A stretch of 64,000 bases of DNA from Chrysophaeum taylorii. Lineage: Eukaryota; Sar; Pelagophyceae; Pelagomonadales; Pelagomonadaceae. Each line of letters starts with the position of its first letter. The first letter of the stretch is position 1. The stretch is taken from NCBI GenBank assembly GCA_029834535.1, contig JAQMWT010000034.1, positions 62,001 to 126,000 of the forward strand. Reading direction: 5' to 3'. This document shows positions 28,376-39,816 of the stretch, piece by piece. A model generated the notes under the pieces. The model saw only the letters and a program-made list of their open reading frames with translations, made no database searches and was not told the origin of the DNA. A program made the translations under genes and the position numbers.

Positions 28376-30355
28376 TTGACGACGTGCTTGAAGACGGACA
28401 TCCGGCCGGGCGATCGAGTCGAGGCGATTGACAGCCTGTCGGCGGGCGTCAGAGTCTACGCTGAGGCGGTTACCATCCAGAGGCTCCGCTATGAGGCGGC
28501 AGCGAGCTCAGTCACTCTCACGGTCAAGGGCGTCTCCTACGGCACCATCAAGGTGGGCTTGAGCGGCGTCTGCGAAGCGTCGGACAAGGAGAACGCCGTC
28601 GTCTGTCGCGCTCGATCGACTGCTTCGCACCGGCCTCCGCCTGCGCTGCAGCCAGCACAATCGCAGTCGCAGTCGCCTGAGCTCCGGAGGCAGGTGGTGG
28701 TCGGAACGGCTCAAGGTACTGCAGCTCGAGGCAGCAAGGGCGTCCCAGCAACACCGTGCCGCCGCGGCCGAGCGTACCGTTATGGTGGCAAGCGAAGAGG
28801 CCTTCGAGGCCGAGGTCGAGAAGGCCGAGGCCATGGAGGCTACGGCAGCTGTCGCTGCCCGAGCTGATGCCGAGGCCCGGGAGGCGGCCCATCGAGAGCA
28901 ACAACTCAAGGTCCAGCGTCAGCGGAGCGAGGACGCTACGGCGGCGAAGCAGAAGCGCGCTATGCAGGCGGTGGCTGAAGAGAAGCAGGCGGCGGCCGAC
29001 GCCCGCGCCGAACTGAAGCGAGCAGCGACCGAGGCGGCGACGGAGCAGACCTTTGTCTTATCCCCACACTTGATTTTCCCGAGCAGCCCAAGGCGCAGCT
29101 GGCTAAAAAGTACGACCCGGCGAAGATGCGCCAGCTCCCGCGCAGCTACACCGACGTCAACAGGGATGCGAAGCAGCTAGCCCTGGAGCTCGACAAGGCC
29201 GAGGCCTAGCTTAAAGCGCGGGACGAGGAGATCGAGCGACTACGGGCACCCGTCGCCGAGCTCGAGAAGCGAGACGCCACTATTCGAGTTCCATGCCGGC
29301 CGGCAGGCTTCGGTGTTGACAAGAGCCAGGCCTGGCCTTCGTGCGTGTGACATCTCTGTATGCGTCTGTTGGTGTTGCGCGTCGTGCCGTCTGAGATCTC
29401 TGAAGTCATCGCCTCGATCGTCATCGCGGTCACTGGGGAATCGCGCGCTTCCGAGCCAAGATGGAGCTCCCGTCCTTGCGTTTCGTCCGCAACCTGCGAA
29501 GCGAGATGGGACGTCTCCACCAGCTCCTCTTGGCCCTTGACCTCAGCGAGGGCGAGGTGCACGCGTTCCAATCGGACGCGTAGCCTCTCGACGGCAAGGT
29601 GCTCATCGGCACGCAACTCTGAATTGATGGCGACCATGGAGTTCGAGACTGGACTATTGGCGCCACCCATCTCGCCGACCAGACCGCACATGGCGAATCC
29701 CAGGCTATTGCAGCCCGCTTCAGAGACATCCAGAGCACCCTCGATCAGTTCCGTGGCGTGTACGCGAAGCTTCATGGCTCGGCGAACGGAATTTCAGCGA
29801 TTGGTGACGTCGGCATTCGCAGTCTTGCGAGTGCTGTCGGGACGACCGACAACGCAGCTGCGGCCTCGGCAAGCGTCCGAGAGCTGGCCGATGCGCATGC
29901 CGTAAAGCGTCAGCGCCGAGCCACCACCGCTGCCGAAGGCATGGTAGTGGTGGAAGGAAATCCGCCGCCGGTCGTCTTGACCTGCATGACGACAAGACTG
30001 TGACAGCCGTGATTGAAGCAGCGCGAATGGGGTGGCCGGACTACAAGGCGAAAGCCGCCGCTCGTCGCCAAGCAGCGATCGATAGGTACCGTGCGCGAAA
30101 TGCCGAAGCGATCGCGGCGGCGCTCGATCAAGCAACAAACGACATGACGAGGGCCTGGATGCTATCGAGAAGGTGCCCCTTGTCAACAACCTTGAGCTGG
30201 AGGGACAAACCACGCTCGCAGAGTTGGAAAGATAGCTCGACGCTGAACTCGCTAAGCTCCGTAGCAACAGTGGTCGATGCAAGACGCTCGTCAGCAACAT
30301 TGCTCGCTACACCCACGGAATGGGCATGGATCAACGACTGGGAGCATGCATAGTG
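28376..30355 (+). pseudogene. Broken gene for a long coiled-coil protein
   Basis: Successive plus-strand frames give protein-like text. They include GDRVEAIDSLSAGVRVYAEA (28400-28600), a long Ala/Glu/Lys/Arg coiled coil (28782-29070; EKAEAMEATAAVAARADAEA), LELDKAEA then KARDEEIERLRAPVAELEKR (about 29180-29275), and RNLRSEMGRLHQLLLALDLS (about 29485-29545). They continue with DIQSTLDQFRGVYAKLHG (about 29725-29780) and a helical RQAAIDRYRARNAEAIAAAL block (30065-30130). Coding potential moves between frames at least four times and includes stops. Read as one decayed coiled-coil gene of unknown family, possibly a mobile-element ORF. Confidence 0.45.
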
Positions 30356-30477
30356 GCGTCATTATCGGTACAATAATAATTGGGCGTTTTGTGGCAAGAG
30401 AGAAATGAATTCGAAGTTGCTTGTTCATCTTTATTAGATTTATTCCCTGCAAGTGCTAGCACCCTGCAAACTCGTAA

Positions 30478-30915
30478 TTGCAGGATGTGCCTTCAATGGA
30501 CAGACGCAGACACATCAAGACGCCAGGCAATGAAGGTGATGCACTCGAACGCCCCGAAAATCCGAGGCCGACGGCCATCGACTGGGAGTGCAGTTTCGTG
30601 TTTGGGATGTACAATGAGAACCTTGGGAGCAGTCCAGACATCCTCCGACACGAATCATTCGAGGATTATGTGGCAAGTTGCGTGAGCTTCAGCGTTGACG
30701 GGAGGGCGGTGTACTTGGCCCGCACAAGTCCTACGCATTATTCGAATGATCTTTCCACGGCAGGTCGACCGGAGACTCGTGTGGAAGATGCCGACATTTC
30801 CGCCCGAAGACCCGGATGGGACGACACCGACGACTTCTTTTATGTCGTTGTTTTGAAAGGGCACACATGTCCCGGGGGTCCGCATCGACCCATCTCTCTT
30901 GCCCGACCTCAATAA
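30478..30915 (+). CDS. Hypothetical ORF, 145 aa
   Basis: An open frame with balanced composition (AIDWECSFVFGMYNENLG, SFEDYVASCVSFSVDGRAVY, DTDDFFYVVVLKGHTC). No family recognised. It lies between transposon remnants and may be a scrap of one. The flanks 30356-30477 and 30916-31020 show nothing else. Confidence 0.3.
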   Translation: MQDVPSMDRRRHIKTPGNEGDALERPENPRPTAIDWECSFVFGMYNENLGSSPDILRHESFEDYVASCVSFSVDGRAVYLARTSPTHYSNDLSTAGRPETRVEDADISARRPGWDDTDDFFYVVVLKGHTCPGGPHRPISLARPQ

Positions 30916-31079
30916 CCTAACGTCTTCATCCCCACCACGAAGAGAAAGGCCCCAAGGTGTGGCTTTAAGTGTCTACTTCGGCATCACAAGTCTCCGCGAG
31001 TCCCAGTAGCATACTTCTAAAGAAGCTCACGGACACGGATCGTGTCCGCATCCGACCCGCAGATTTGGATCGTGACCGA

Positions 31080-31300
31080 AAGTGTCCGCGACCAGGGGAC
31101 CTGTGGATGCGGACACCCTGCGGAAACAGCGGATGCGGACACCCAGCGGATGCGGACACCCTGCGGAACCAGCGGATGCGGACACCCAGCGGATGCGGAC
31201 ACCCTGCGGACACGGATAGCAGCGGACATGGACAGCCAGCGGATGCAGACACCTCGCGGATGCAGACACCCAGCAAATGCGGACGCCTGCGGTGTGGGAG
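31080..31300. repeat. Minisatellite, ~17-bp unit (AGCGGATGCGGACACCC)
   Basis: About a dozen imperfect units of AGCGGATGCGGACACCC and variants with CTGCGGAACC. All six frames are open here because of composition, so no protein is called. Units are contiguous with no unique spacers, so this is not a CRISPR array. Confidence 0.9.
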
Positions 31301-31439
31301 CGTCGCGTCTCTCCGTGTAGCGTCTCCGGCTGCTTGAAATAATGACCCCACTCAACCCTCATCCATCCTCGGACCCTAAATCTGTCCGTGTGTAGTAAGG
31401 ACCTCAATCCTTTACCCTCGTCTCGTGAGCGACACAGCG

Positions 31440-33124
31440 AGCAAGAAGCGGTCATGACATCAGCATCGGGAGGGGAGCGCGGGGGGTCAGAAGGTGCTGC
31501 GCAGAGGAAGCTCGTGTTAGAAGACTTTTCGAAGGACGTCGGGTACCAATTTTCCATGCCTGGCACCTGGAGGAAGGGTGGACTGCTGCTGAACGTCGAA
31601 GAGAATGGTAGGCATTTGTCGTTGAGCACCAACCAAAGCAGAAATTTCCGAGCGGAGTGCAGAAAGAGGCGTTGAAGATCTCGTGTCCGGAGTACGAAGT
31701 CCACGACGACAGCGAGCGCGAGTTCTGGGTTGAATGCCGGAGTTCGAGGCCATTTCATTCGTTTGTGAGTATGAAGGCGCGGTACGAGAAGATGGATAAA
31801 GAGAACTGTGAGCGTGTGAAGGCTCAGACCTCGTCAACGCCTATTGAGAATCGCATGCCACTGATGGAACTACCGAGGACGAAGAGGGTGTCTCTGATGC
31901 CGACGACGATGAGGTGGCTAGCCAGTCTCGCTACATGTCAATTGTCAAATCGTTCTTCGGAGTGGCGAACGGCCCTCTGGCCTGCATGTCCACCGACGGC
32001 GTTTCAGAGAAGAGCGTCGCGTTTCAAATGAGATGCATCCTACCGGGCGGCAACAAGCTGCCACTGGTTCGGCAGGCTTGCAAGAGAAAGGATTCAATCA
32101 AGGAGCCATCGAACACCGGACGGATGTCTGCATTTATTAACGGACACTATCCGGCCATCTACGACGAACTTATCCAAGGCAAGTCGCCGTTCTCCACCTC
32201 GCAGATTGTCACCGGCGAGGTCTGTCAGAGAAAGCCAATAAGGATGATGTCGTGTTAGAGATCGAGGACATGTTGCGCGAGGACATGTTGCGCGACCAGT
32301 ACGAGAGCCTAGGTTCTGATACGGATGCGACTGCAAAGACCGACGCCCCGTCTAGAGCCGCCGAGTCCGCTTCTTTCTCCGCGTCTTTCGGCAAGGTTCC
32401 TCGGCCATTTAGTGACTTCGAATGGAGCGTCAACTCGCAGCTCGAGGCGGCCATGCAGCCACCCATGAAACTCACTCCAGACCGAAGGCGACGTTCCAGT
32501 GACCGACATGGAGCGAGTGTACGTTTATCGTTGCATCAAGTCGCTTGAGAAACGGGAGCTGCGTGTCCCAAGACGGCACACCGGCACTGGCCCGAATCGC
32601 AAATTAGACGATGTTCCGTGGGATGATGTTGGCCAGTCCTTTCAAACTTTCAGTTAGGTGCTTGTCGAAAAACTGAAGCCGCGCCACCTGTGCAGCGCGC
32701 CGGCGGAAGCGGTGATGATTTGATGCTGTTGAATCCAACGCTCAAGCTCAACCAGATTCTGCCGCAGGCACAAGCAAAGCTCGCGACTGTCACGTTCGAG
32801 GCAGCTTGGGAGGAAGCAGCAGAGCTCGCTTCGCTTCAGCCAGAACCGACGCAGCCCTTGCCCCATAAGAAGAAATGTCGTACTGCCGGCTCCGATTCCG
32901 ACTCCGACGACGATCTTCTCGACCTCGGCGAGGACGATGAATCAGCGGATGAGCCAGTCGCTACGCCGCAGAAACACGACGCTCACCGAGCTGGCTAAGT
33001 TCCGGGCGATGACTCTTGATACATACCAGCAATTCGTTGCCGAAGATGGAGCTCGCGGCAAGCGTCTCAATATTACAAATATGTATGCGAACTCGATGAT
33101 CCGCGACGGCGACGTTCTTATTTG
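31440..33124 (+). pseudogene. Broken ORFs inside the minisatellite-bracketed element
   Basis: Plus-strand frames carry protein-like text that shifts phase. Examples are DVGYQFSMPGTWRKGG (31540-31585), YMSIVKSFFGVANGPLACMS and INGHYPAIYDELIQGK (31930-32190), an acidic Asp/Ser stretch (32250-32420), and KAKLATVTFEAAWEEA-like helices with a DSDSDDDLLDLGEDDE run (32770-32940). No domain recognised. Probably the former transposase or accessory gene of the element. Confidence 0.35.
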
Positions 33125-33126
33125 AG

Positions 33127-33412
33127 AGTAAGGGCTGCGCACAGTTCACTGAAGCTCGCAAGGAGCGGGTCTTCGGGTTCACGAAGCTGACCAATATGCC
33201 GCTTCGCTCTCGCCTCAGGCCCAGGCTGCTCAAGGCCTCGTAGTCATCAAACATAACTTCCCCATCTGGGAGAAACTCGACGACAGCATCGACTACGACC
33301 GGCTTTGGGCGTTGTTCAAAGAAACGCCAAACACCGCTGGTGAGCACGACAATCCCGAGTACGACACCGAGGTTGATGATGAAGAGTCCGGTGCCGAAAA
33401 CACTTGATCGCG
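33127..33412 (+). repeat. Dispersed repeat copy (family R1)
   Basis: The better of two copies (the other is 19-236). The frame reads NFPIWEKLDDSIDYDRLWAL, then KETPNTAGEHDNPEYDTEV and an acidic end before a stop at about 33404, probably the C-terminus of an element-encoded protein. Confidence 0.5.
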
Positions 33413-33984
33413 TGTAGTCCTCGCACCTCCTCTGGGCGTCCTCTCGCTCTACCCTTGATGACGCCCTTCTTTTTCTTTTCGCTTCGATTTCGTGTCTCCG
33501 CTTCCTGCGGCCCGCGCCTCTTCTCCTCGCACAAATACCAACTCCCGGCCCGTGGCTTCTACGCCATCTTCTCGTCGGCAGCTCTCACCCTGCCTTGCCC
33601 TTGTCGCCGCCTCCTTCCTTCCTGTTCGCAAAGCCTGTTGCGTGTCCATCTCGCAGCCTTGAGCCGTAAGCCCAATACCGTCGAGCCTTTCCTGGCTCCC
33701 CACCCCGCCCGGGTCCCGGTGGGCTTCACGATCGCGCACTATGCACGTAAACAAACTTCCGATCAAACCGGCGAAGGCACAGTTACCTAATTGGACGTGT
33801 TTCATGGCAAGGGCGGCATAAACTCCAACTAGCCTTTTTTCCCCTGCAACCGCGGACACCGTGCAGACTCGGAGCAGCAGCAGGCAGGCGCAAGTGTGCC
33901 TTGGACGCCGACATACGCAGATACAGCTAGACGGCAGGCACGGACGTCCCGCGAGTGCGGTTAGACAGCGGATACGGCTGCGGA

Positions 33985-34195
33985 CGCAGCTCCGTAGCAG
34001 ATGCGGACAGCCCCAGATGCGGACACGCCGCGGATGCGACACGCCCCGTCACGAGCGGATGCGGATAACGCGCGGATGCGGACCCGAGCGGATGCGGACA
34101 ACGTCGCGGATACGGATAGCCCCGCCACGAGCGGATGCGGATAACACGCGGACGCGGATGATGAGCGGATACGGACACGCCTCAGAGCATGCGGG
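33985..34195. repeat. Minisatellite, degenerate GCGGATGCGGA units
   Basis: About ten degenerate units sharing AGCGGATGCGGA(C/T)A with the array at 31080-31300, in the same orientation. Confidence 0.8.
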
Positions 34196-34299
34196 TAAAG
34201 TGTCCGTGAGCATCCTTACATCCTTCTTACCGGCCCCCGCAGAATAGCTTCGTAATAGCGGCACTGAAGTTGTTCTGACTATCCACAAAGCAGGGTTTA

Positions 34300-35060
34300 G
34301 GCTCAGTTATTCGCGCGAGCTGAACCTGAGGTTCGAGGTGTCTACGGCGACCTCCCAGACAATTTTCACGACCCGCGGTGGCTCATCCAGCGCGCCATTA
34401 GCGCGCCCCGCCGCCGAAACTATGTTGTCCATTCTCTCAACTACGCGCGCATAACCGCGCCATTTCCGGAGACGAGGCGACAGAGTTCTTTTCGGCCGAC
34501 GAGGTTGGGTCGGAAGACGAGGCCTCGCTCTTTCCAATCGAGTTTCTCAACTCCCTTACAACCAACGGCATGCCGACTTTGAGCGCGAGCTTAGAGTCTT
34601 CGCAATCTCGACCCGTCTCACGGTCACTGCACCCCATACTGCACCCCATACATCATCGATCGTATTGTCTAGCCGAGGCTCCTCCAACTCGCCTATTGGG
34701 TAAACGGAGAAAAAATCTCTCAAGGTCCCGCGCGGCACCCCCACCGCGAAGCAGGACGAGCTTCCCTTCGAGCTGTGCCGACTCCAATTTCCCTGGCGGC
34801 CCGCTTTCGCCGCGACGATCAACACGAACTCTGGGCCAGACGCTCCGCGAGGTCGGCGTCCTCTTGCCCAAGCCCGTCTTCAGCCCATCTCTACATGACT
34901 TTTAGCCGAGTCGGCAAGCCAGAGGACATCGTCTTCTGGGTCGACGACCCCAGCCTTCCCTTCATGTGGTGCGCAATACCGACAACGCCACCGGCGACTA
35001 CAGGCGCAATATCATCTACCGCGAGATCCCCGGGAAGCCGCCCTCTCTCTCGCTGCAGAG
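34300..35060 (+). pseudogene. Helitron (RepHel) helicase C-terminal remnant
   Basis: Plus-strand sequence in more than one frame matches the end of PIF1-type Helitron helicases. It reads FPIEFLNSLTTNGMP (34530-34572), FELCRLQFPWRPAFAATIN (34762-34820), GQTLREVGVLLPKPVFSPS (34830-34890), LYMTFSRVGKPEDIVFWVDD (34891-34950) and NIIYREIP (about 35008-35031). Typical family text is EFLNSL...GMP, QFPVRPAFAMTINKSQGQTL, VYVALSR and NVVYKE. The 5' part (Rep endonuclease, helicase motifs I-IV) is absent and the frame is broken. The 3' Helitron end was not located. Confidence 0.65.
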
Positions 35061-35283
35061 TCGTCGAGCGCAGAGCCCATGGCCGCAGCGCCGACTCATG
35101 CGTGTTGGGCCGAGAACGAAGAGGCGGAGCACGCTTAGATACGTATTAGAATGACGAGTGTTTGCGAGGGACCGGGTCGAAGTGAGCGCTCCACGGAAGG
35201 TGTTTTAAAATTTTGGGACCAAGTGAAATTACCGGCCTGCACTTGTGGCAATGTAATTTCAAAATCTCCGATCTAGTGGATGT

Positions 35284-35375
35284 ATGATTGTCATACATTT
35301 TGTTGCTATTATTGATACGGCGCCACCTGGCGGAGCCATCACACGCGGGATGCTTGAACCTCTCAAGGTTGATGA

Positions 35376-35406
<31 letters not shown>

Positions 35407-36078
35407 GGGTGCCCGATCAAGTATGGGTGGTGTGAGTGCGGCATGCTGCAGTGCGGGAGGCCGTACCACCCGCGGATTCCGGGGACAAGCCTGAGGGGGG
35501 AGTGCCTCCACGAGAAGTACTACTTGCACAACAGTTATAGTCCCATCAAGGCGACGTGTCCCGAGTTGGGCGCGGTCTCCTCCGGCGAGAACGTCCGGTT
35601 GCTCCTGAATCCGGCCGATTGCGTGCGTGGCGCGGCGCCCATTTGGGAGCGGTGCACGATAGTCAATTGTTCCTTCGACGGCAAACTCGACAGCTGTGGC
35701 CTCGTAATGTCGCTCAACGTTCAGCTTCGGCCTCGAAACCGCGGAAAAGAGCGCCGTCTCCACCTCTCGCTCTGGGAGCCAGGCATCACCAAGGTCGATC
35801 CGCACGCCTACGCGGCGATCGACGCCCAACGTCCCGTTATTGCGATCGACTTTGAGACGCGCCCTAATTGGCAACTCGAGCCCAAACACCCACCGCCGGC
35901 ACCCCGATTTCCTCTCTCCATCGTGCCGCCCCCGACCGCCTTTACTCCGGGGTTTCACCCCCACTTCGTGGACGGTATACACACTCCCCCCCATTTCGCA
36001 TGGTCTCTCATTCCGCTCCCATCGGACTCCAGTGAACCCTCCTCCTCCCCACACTTCAACCCACACACACTCTGGTGA
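35284..36078 (+). CDS. Unknown Cys-containing protein A2 (paralogue of A1)
   Basis: 264 aa, intact, with the same start and same order of Cys blocks and Pro-rich tail as A1 at 24767. An Ala run near residue 35 is longer here (GCG trinucleotide expansion). The core differs from A1 at about four positions (P/L, E/D, L/S, F/V), with very few silent changes as well, while the tail differs often (for example APPPPAF versus VPPPTAF). No family is recognised. Intactness inside a transposon-rich region argues for recent duplication or gene conversion, perhaps with function retained. Confidence 0.6.
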
Positions 36079-36528
36079 CTGACTATAAATGCGTAAGACA
36101 CCGCCTCATATTCGTTGGTGACTTGCGTTGCTCCCTAAGGGCGCCTGGCAAATGCACACTGTCGCACTGTGGTTGGAGCCAGAACCCTCGCACTTTGACC
36201 ACTAGACATCCTTCTGACGGAGTCTCGACGCGCCGTCCACTCCTGCCCCATGTGGGTTTGTTTGTTTGTTTGTTTGTGAGTGACAGGCCCTCACTCCCTC
36301 GCGTCTGTTGGGAGGCGCATACCACCGCATACCACGCTCGCCCCAACTCGGGAGGTTTTGCTGATTTCGGGAACTTGGTATCTTTCGGTGGTTTTGTTTA
36401 CCCTCTCGTGTTGCCGTAGTTTCGCAACTTTCGCAGAAGTTAGAGATATACTTGTATCAATGGGATCTAAAACCTTGCTTTGTACAGTATCTGTATTATT
36501 ATTGTAATACAAACCCGAACGATCGGAC

Positions 36529-36686
36529 ATGGACCGGAACAAGGTGTGTGCTCGTGGTCGGCGGCGAGGAGCTGCCGGCGGGCTTCCAGCACGAGCCGAG
36601 CGGGAGCGCCGTGGGCGCGGGCCACTTTCACACGTGTGCGCTGCGACGAACGCTCTAGGCAACGTTCGGGGGCATCGCCCACTGTT
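36529..36686 (+). pseudogene. Truncated RCC1-repeat gene fragment
   Basis: Matches the first ~185 bp of the RCC1-repeat gene at 25938. Part of the signal-peptide coding region is missing, so the frame changes. The blade 1 sequence GHFHTCALRRT is then followed by TAG, and homology ends at about 36686. Confidence 0.75.
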
Positions 36687-39600
36687 CCCCCCTGTCGTTG
36701 CACATCGACGGTATCAGTGACTCCTTTTTCCAACGTGGACATTTCAGTGAACCAGCGGAACATCTGCTGTTCTCGGGATTTGTCTTGGCTCTTCAAGTTT
36801 GCCGGGACGTTGAATGCCCATGCAGCACACGAAGAACACTGGCGCACTCTTCTCGTCACAATCTACTAGACGTACGGGTCGCGGCCGGAGGCCCACGCAC
36901 GGGCATGAGAAAGGCGCGAGGTGACGCCTACCGAACCGTTGAAGCCGGGCGACGCGAAGCGGCAGTAGGTGCGGGTGCGAGGCGGCGCGGCGGGTGGGGT
37001 GCGCGCACATCCGTATTGTCCATCTGAGGTGCCGTAGCGGAGGACGGTGCTGAGCCGCCGCCTCCACGCGATCAGGGACCACTGCCACCGCCGCTGCACG
37101 AGCTCTCGATCTCGCCGGCGCTGTCGTCGTCGCCATCACTGACGTCAACTTGTGGAAACCGTGTTACTCCCACCTCCAGAGAAACCGGCGGGCGAAACCG
37201 CGCTCCTCCCATCACCAGGCGCGACGTCACTAAGGCTCCCGCGGCGATGCTCCACTCTTCACGACGCCGGTTAGCCTGGGTAATGGGCTGCAAGTCGACT
37301 GTGTGTGCTGTGAGGTGCAGGTGTTGTCGGGCTGGAACTTGGAGGAGATTGCTTTAGTCTCGTGGCCTCCTGGTCCTTGGTGGTCGTTCTTGCGAACGCG
37401 GCTTCAAACGCTGCGCGAAGTGAGTCGCATCACTAGTATGGGGCGATACCTTGGATGTGAAGAGCTCGCCGATCAGAGTTGTCTACGCTCGCGCGGTTGA
37501 CCAACGTGCAGAGATCCTCGAAGCCCGCGGGGAGGGGCCATTCCCAAGATGGCCCCAGGGCGGCGGCGCATGGTAGCTAACCATGACGACGACGACGCCG
37601 GGCACGACGTGGGAACGCTCGGGGTCGAGGTAGTTAGTTGTTGAGGGCACTGATGCTGATAGTGTCGCGGCTCGTCACGTTTGTTCGCGACGAAGAAGCG
37701 CTCGGGCATCTTCGATGCCAGCAAATGATGGCGCCGGGCCGGAAGGTACCGGCGCAGATGTCGTTGGGGAGTGCCTCCCTCGATGGCGAAGTAGGTTTAT
37801 CCAGCGGCACCGCCACGATGACGAGGGCCTCGAGGTCCTCGATTTTCGTGATCGCATTGTCCATCAGCTCGGGCAACAGCCAGCGGACGCAGTCGTCCTT
37901 GGATACAGGGAGGCGGTTGAGCGAAGGTCGTCGCCGCCTCTGTTTAGGAAGAAGTCGCAGTCGTTGCCGGCGAACAAGGCGCGTTACTCGAGCTTCGAAG
38001 TCTCGACTCGCAAGATGCCGGCAAATAACATCTTGAAGCGCGGGTGCCGACGACGTTGATCGTCACGGCCTTGGCGCCGCGGGTGGTGAGCTCGTTTGCG
38101 ACGGTGGCGGCGTACTTGCGCTTGGCGGCCTCGGCAGCGTCCGCCTTAGCCCAGGCCTCGACGATCGATCAATATCCTCGACGGTGGCGAGAGGTGACGG
38201 GGAGCTAGCATCCAAGGCCGCGGCGGAAGATCTCGCGCCGGACGTTCGTCTTGACGCCCAGCGGAGATGGCGGAGTCCGTGTTGGCGTCGCGGTCGAGGC
38301 AGACGAAAATCAGCTTGGTCTCTCCACCGAGCCGTTCGCCCGTTCGGCTCGTGCTTGATGGAGAAGAAGTTCATGACGAATAGTGGCCAATTGGGAGCCG
38401 CTGGCTCGCGTTCTTTCTTTCGCGGCTCGATAGTGTCGACCTCCACCAGGTACTTCGCATTTAGCTGGCGGAGCCGAGGCTCTGTCGCCGTCGCTTCGTC
38501 GATGGCTGCGATGCGGTACCCAAGTCCATGAGTATTGCCCGTGCTCCACCGCCCACGCACTTGCCGAAGATGCGCTCGCGGTTGGCCTGCGTGTTTTGCC
38601 GACGTCCCTCTGCTGCTCGCGATGTGTTGGGGTCGCTCGTCCCTTGGCGGCGCTTAACCAAGAGGTCTTTCCAAAAACGCCTAAATTATTATTAACATAC
38701 GTGTAAAAAATGAATGAAATTAAGAATTCAACACAAAAAGAATTGTAAAAGAATAGTACAAAAACAAGTGCAGGCGCAGGCCAAGTTCACTTCCCCCCCC
38801 CTTACGCTCAAGCTCTGCGCGCGTTGCTCTCGAGTCGCGTCTGCTGCTGTTGGTTTGTTGTTTCTTTGTTGCAGCTCCCCTCCACCCAGCACTCCCCTGG
38901 TTGTGTTGTTCACCGCATGCAGCGTGCAGCATGTAACCGCAGCGCCCGGCGGATGGGCGACGCTGGTTGTCTGTCGCCAAGGAAGAATATGTCGTTGGTT
39001 CTATTGATATCCTATTCGAATTATCTCGCAATCCTGCTGGTGACAATTCCGCCATCACACCGCAGCACCTAAGGCGGGCGTTCGTCGGTGTATGTTGCTG
39101 GAGAAGAGGGCAATTCAGTATCAGCGAGCTCGGTTTCGGGATCTGCCAAGGCGACGCGAGCCTCCGCGCAGCCTGGCAATGAGGCGAGGCTCGGCCACCT
39201 CCGAGCGTCAGCGAGGTTGCGACCACAGCCCGCGTCGCGTGGTCTATCCTCGCGCAGCGAATTGCAGCCAAGCTCGTACTGTGCGAGCATGTTGTTGCCA
39301 TACATAGATGAGACACAAAAGCACATCGTCGCGGCTTCGAAATGTGTTTCGGGATTCCATCATAAAAATCACAAATGCCCCGACCGCCGATGCCGACTTC
39401 GTAGAAAAGGGTGACACGACAAAACTGCGCTTCTAAGTTCTTCTTCCACCGCTAGCGCCCAGGCGGTAAGCGTCAACAGCGGCAAGGACGTCTTGGCGCT
39501 GCCAGCTCGTTCATCGCCACCTGGTCGGTCTCCAGTCAAGTTTGCTCTGCTCAGCGCGTTTCCGTCGTTTTCTTTCTTAGTAGTCTTTTTCCTGAGCGCG

Positions 39601-39780
39601 AGCCGCAGACCTCGCAGCGCGCTCGTCGAGAGCATCCATTCTCGACTCCGCCCGCCCACCGTCGGCGCGAGTAGTTAGTCAGTCAATCAGTCAGTCTCTG
39701 GGGTGCTCGAAATACGATAAGCGATAAGGGTTTCGAAGCTAGCTATTTAGGATGATTTCTAGGGAGGTAGCGTCAAAACA
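36687..39780. other. Gene-poor stretch with decayed coding scraps
   Basis: No intact gene recognised. The minus strand 38360-38550 reads GYRIAAIDEATATEPRLRQL, then KYLVEVDTIEPRKKE and WPLFVMNFFSIKHEPNG, continuing in another frame as LIFVCLDRDANTDSAISAG. The segment 37640-37870 reads KIEDLEALVIVAVPLDKPTS. These may be parts of one broken minus-strand gene of unknown family. The stretch 38700-39780 holds nothing recognisable. Confidence 0.4.
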
Positions 39781-39816
39781 ACAACGGATCTTACTACTTC
39801 TTCTTCTTCTTCTCAG

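Larger units (their letters stand above)
31025..34211. mobile_element. Candidate decayed DNA transposon with inverted ends and inner minisatellite arrays
   Basis: GCTCACGGACAC at 31025-31036 is matched by its reverse complement at 34200-34211, a 12-bp inverted pair with weaker similarity around it. Immediately inside both ends lie tandem arrays of GCGGATGCGGACAC-type units. Between the arrays are broken plus-strand frames, including a family-R1 copy at 33127-33412. The borders are inferred and no target-site duplication was confirmed. Confidence 0.4.
35245..36686. repeat. Segmental duplication, copy 2 (gene A2 plus RCC1 fragment)
   Basis: Second copy of 24728-26122. It contains a shorter (TTTG)n run (36254-36276) and an added ~60-bp stretch near 36285-36350. 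It ends abruptly inside the first RCC1 blade near 36686, after which the sequences are unrelated. Confidence 0.9.

Noticed and set aside
31080-31300. Direct-repeat array considered as a CRISPR
   Set aside because: Units are contiguous and imperfect with no unique spacers, the genome is eukaryotic, and no cas gene is present. It is a minisatellite.
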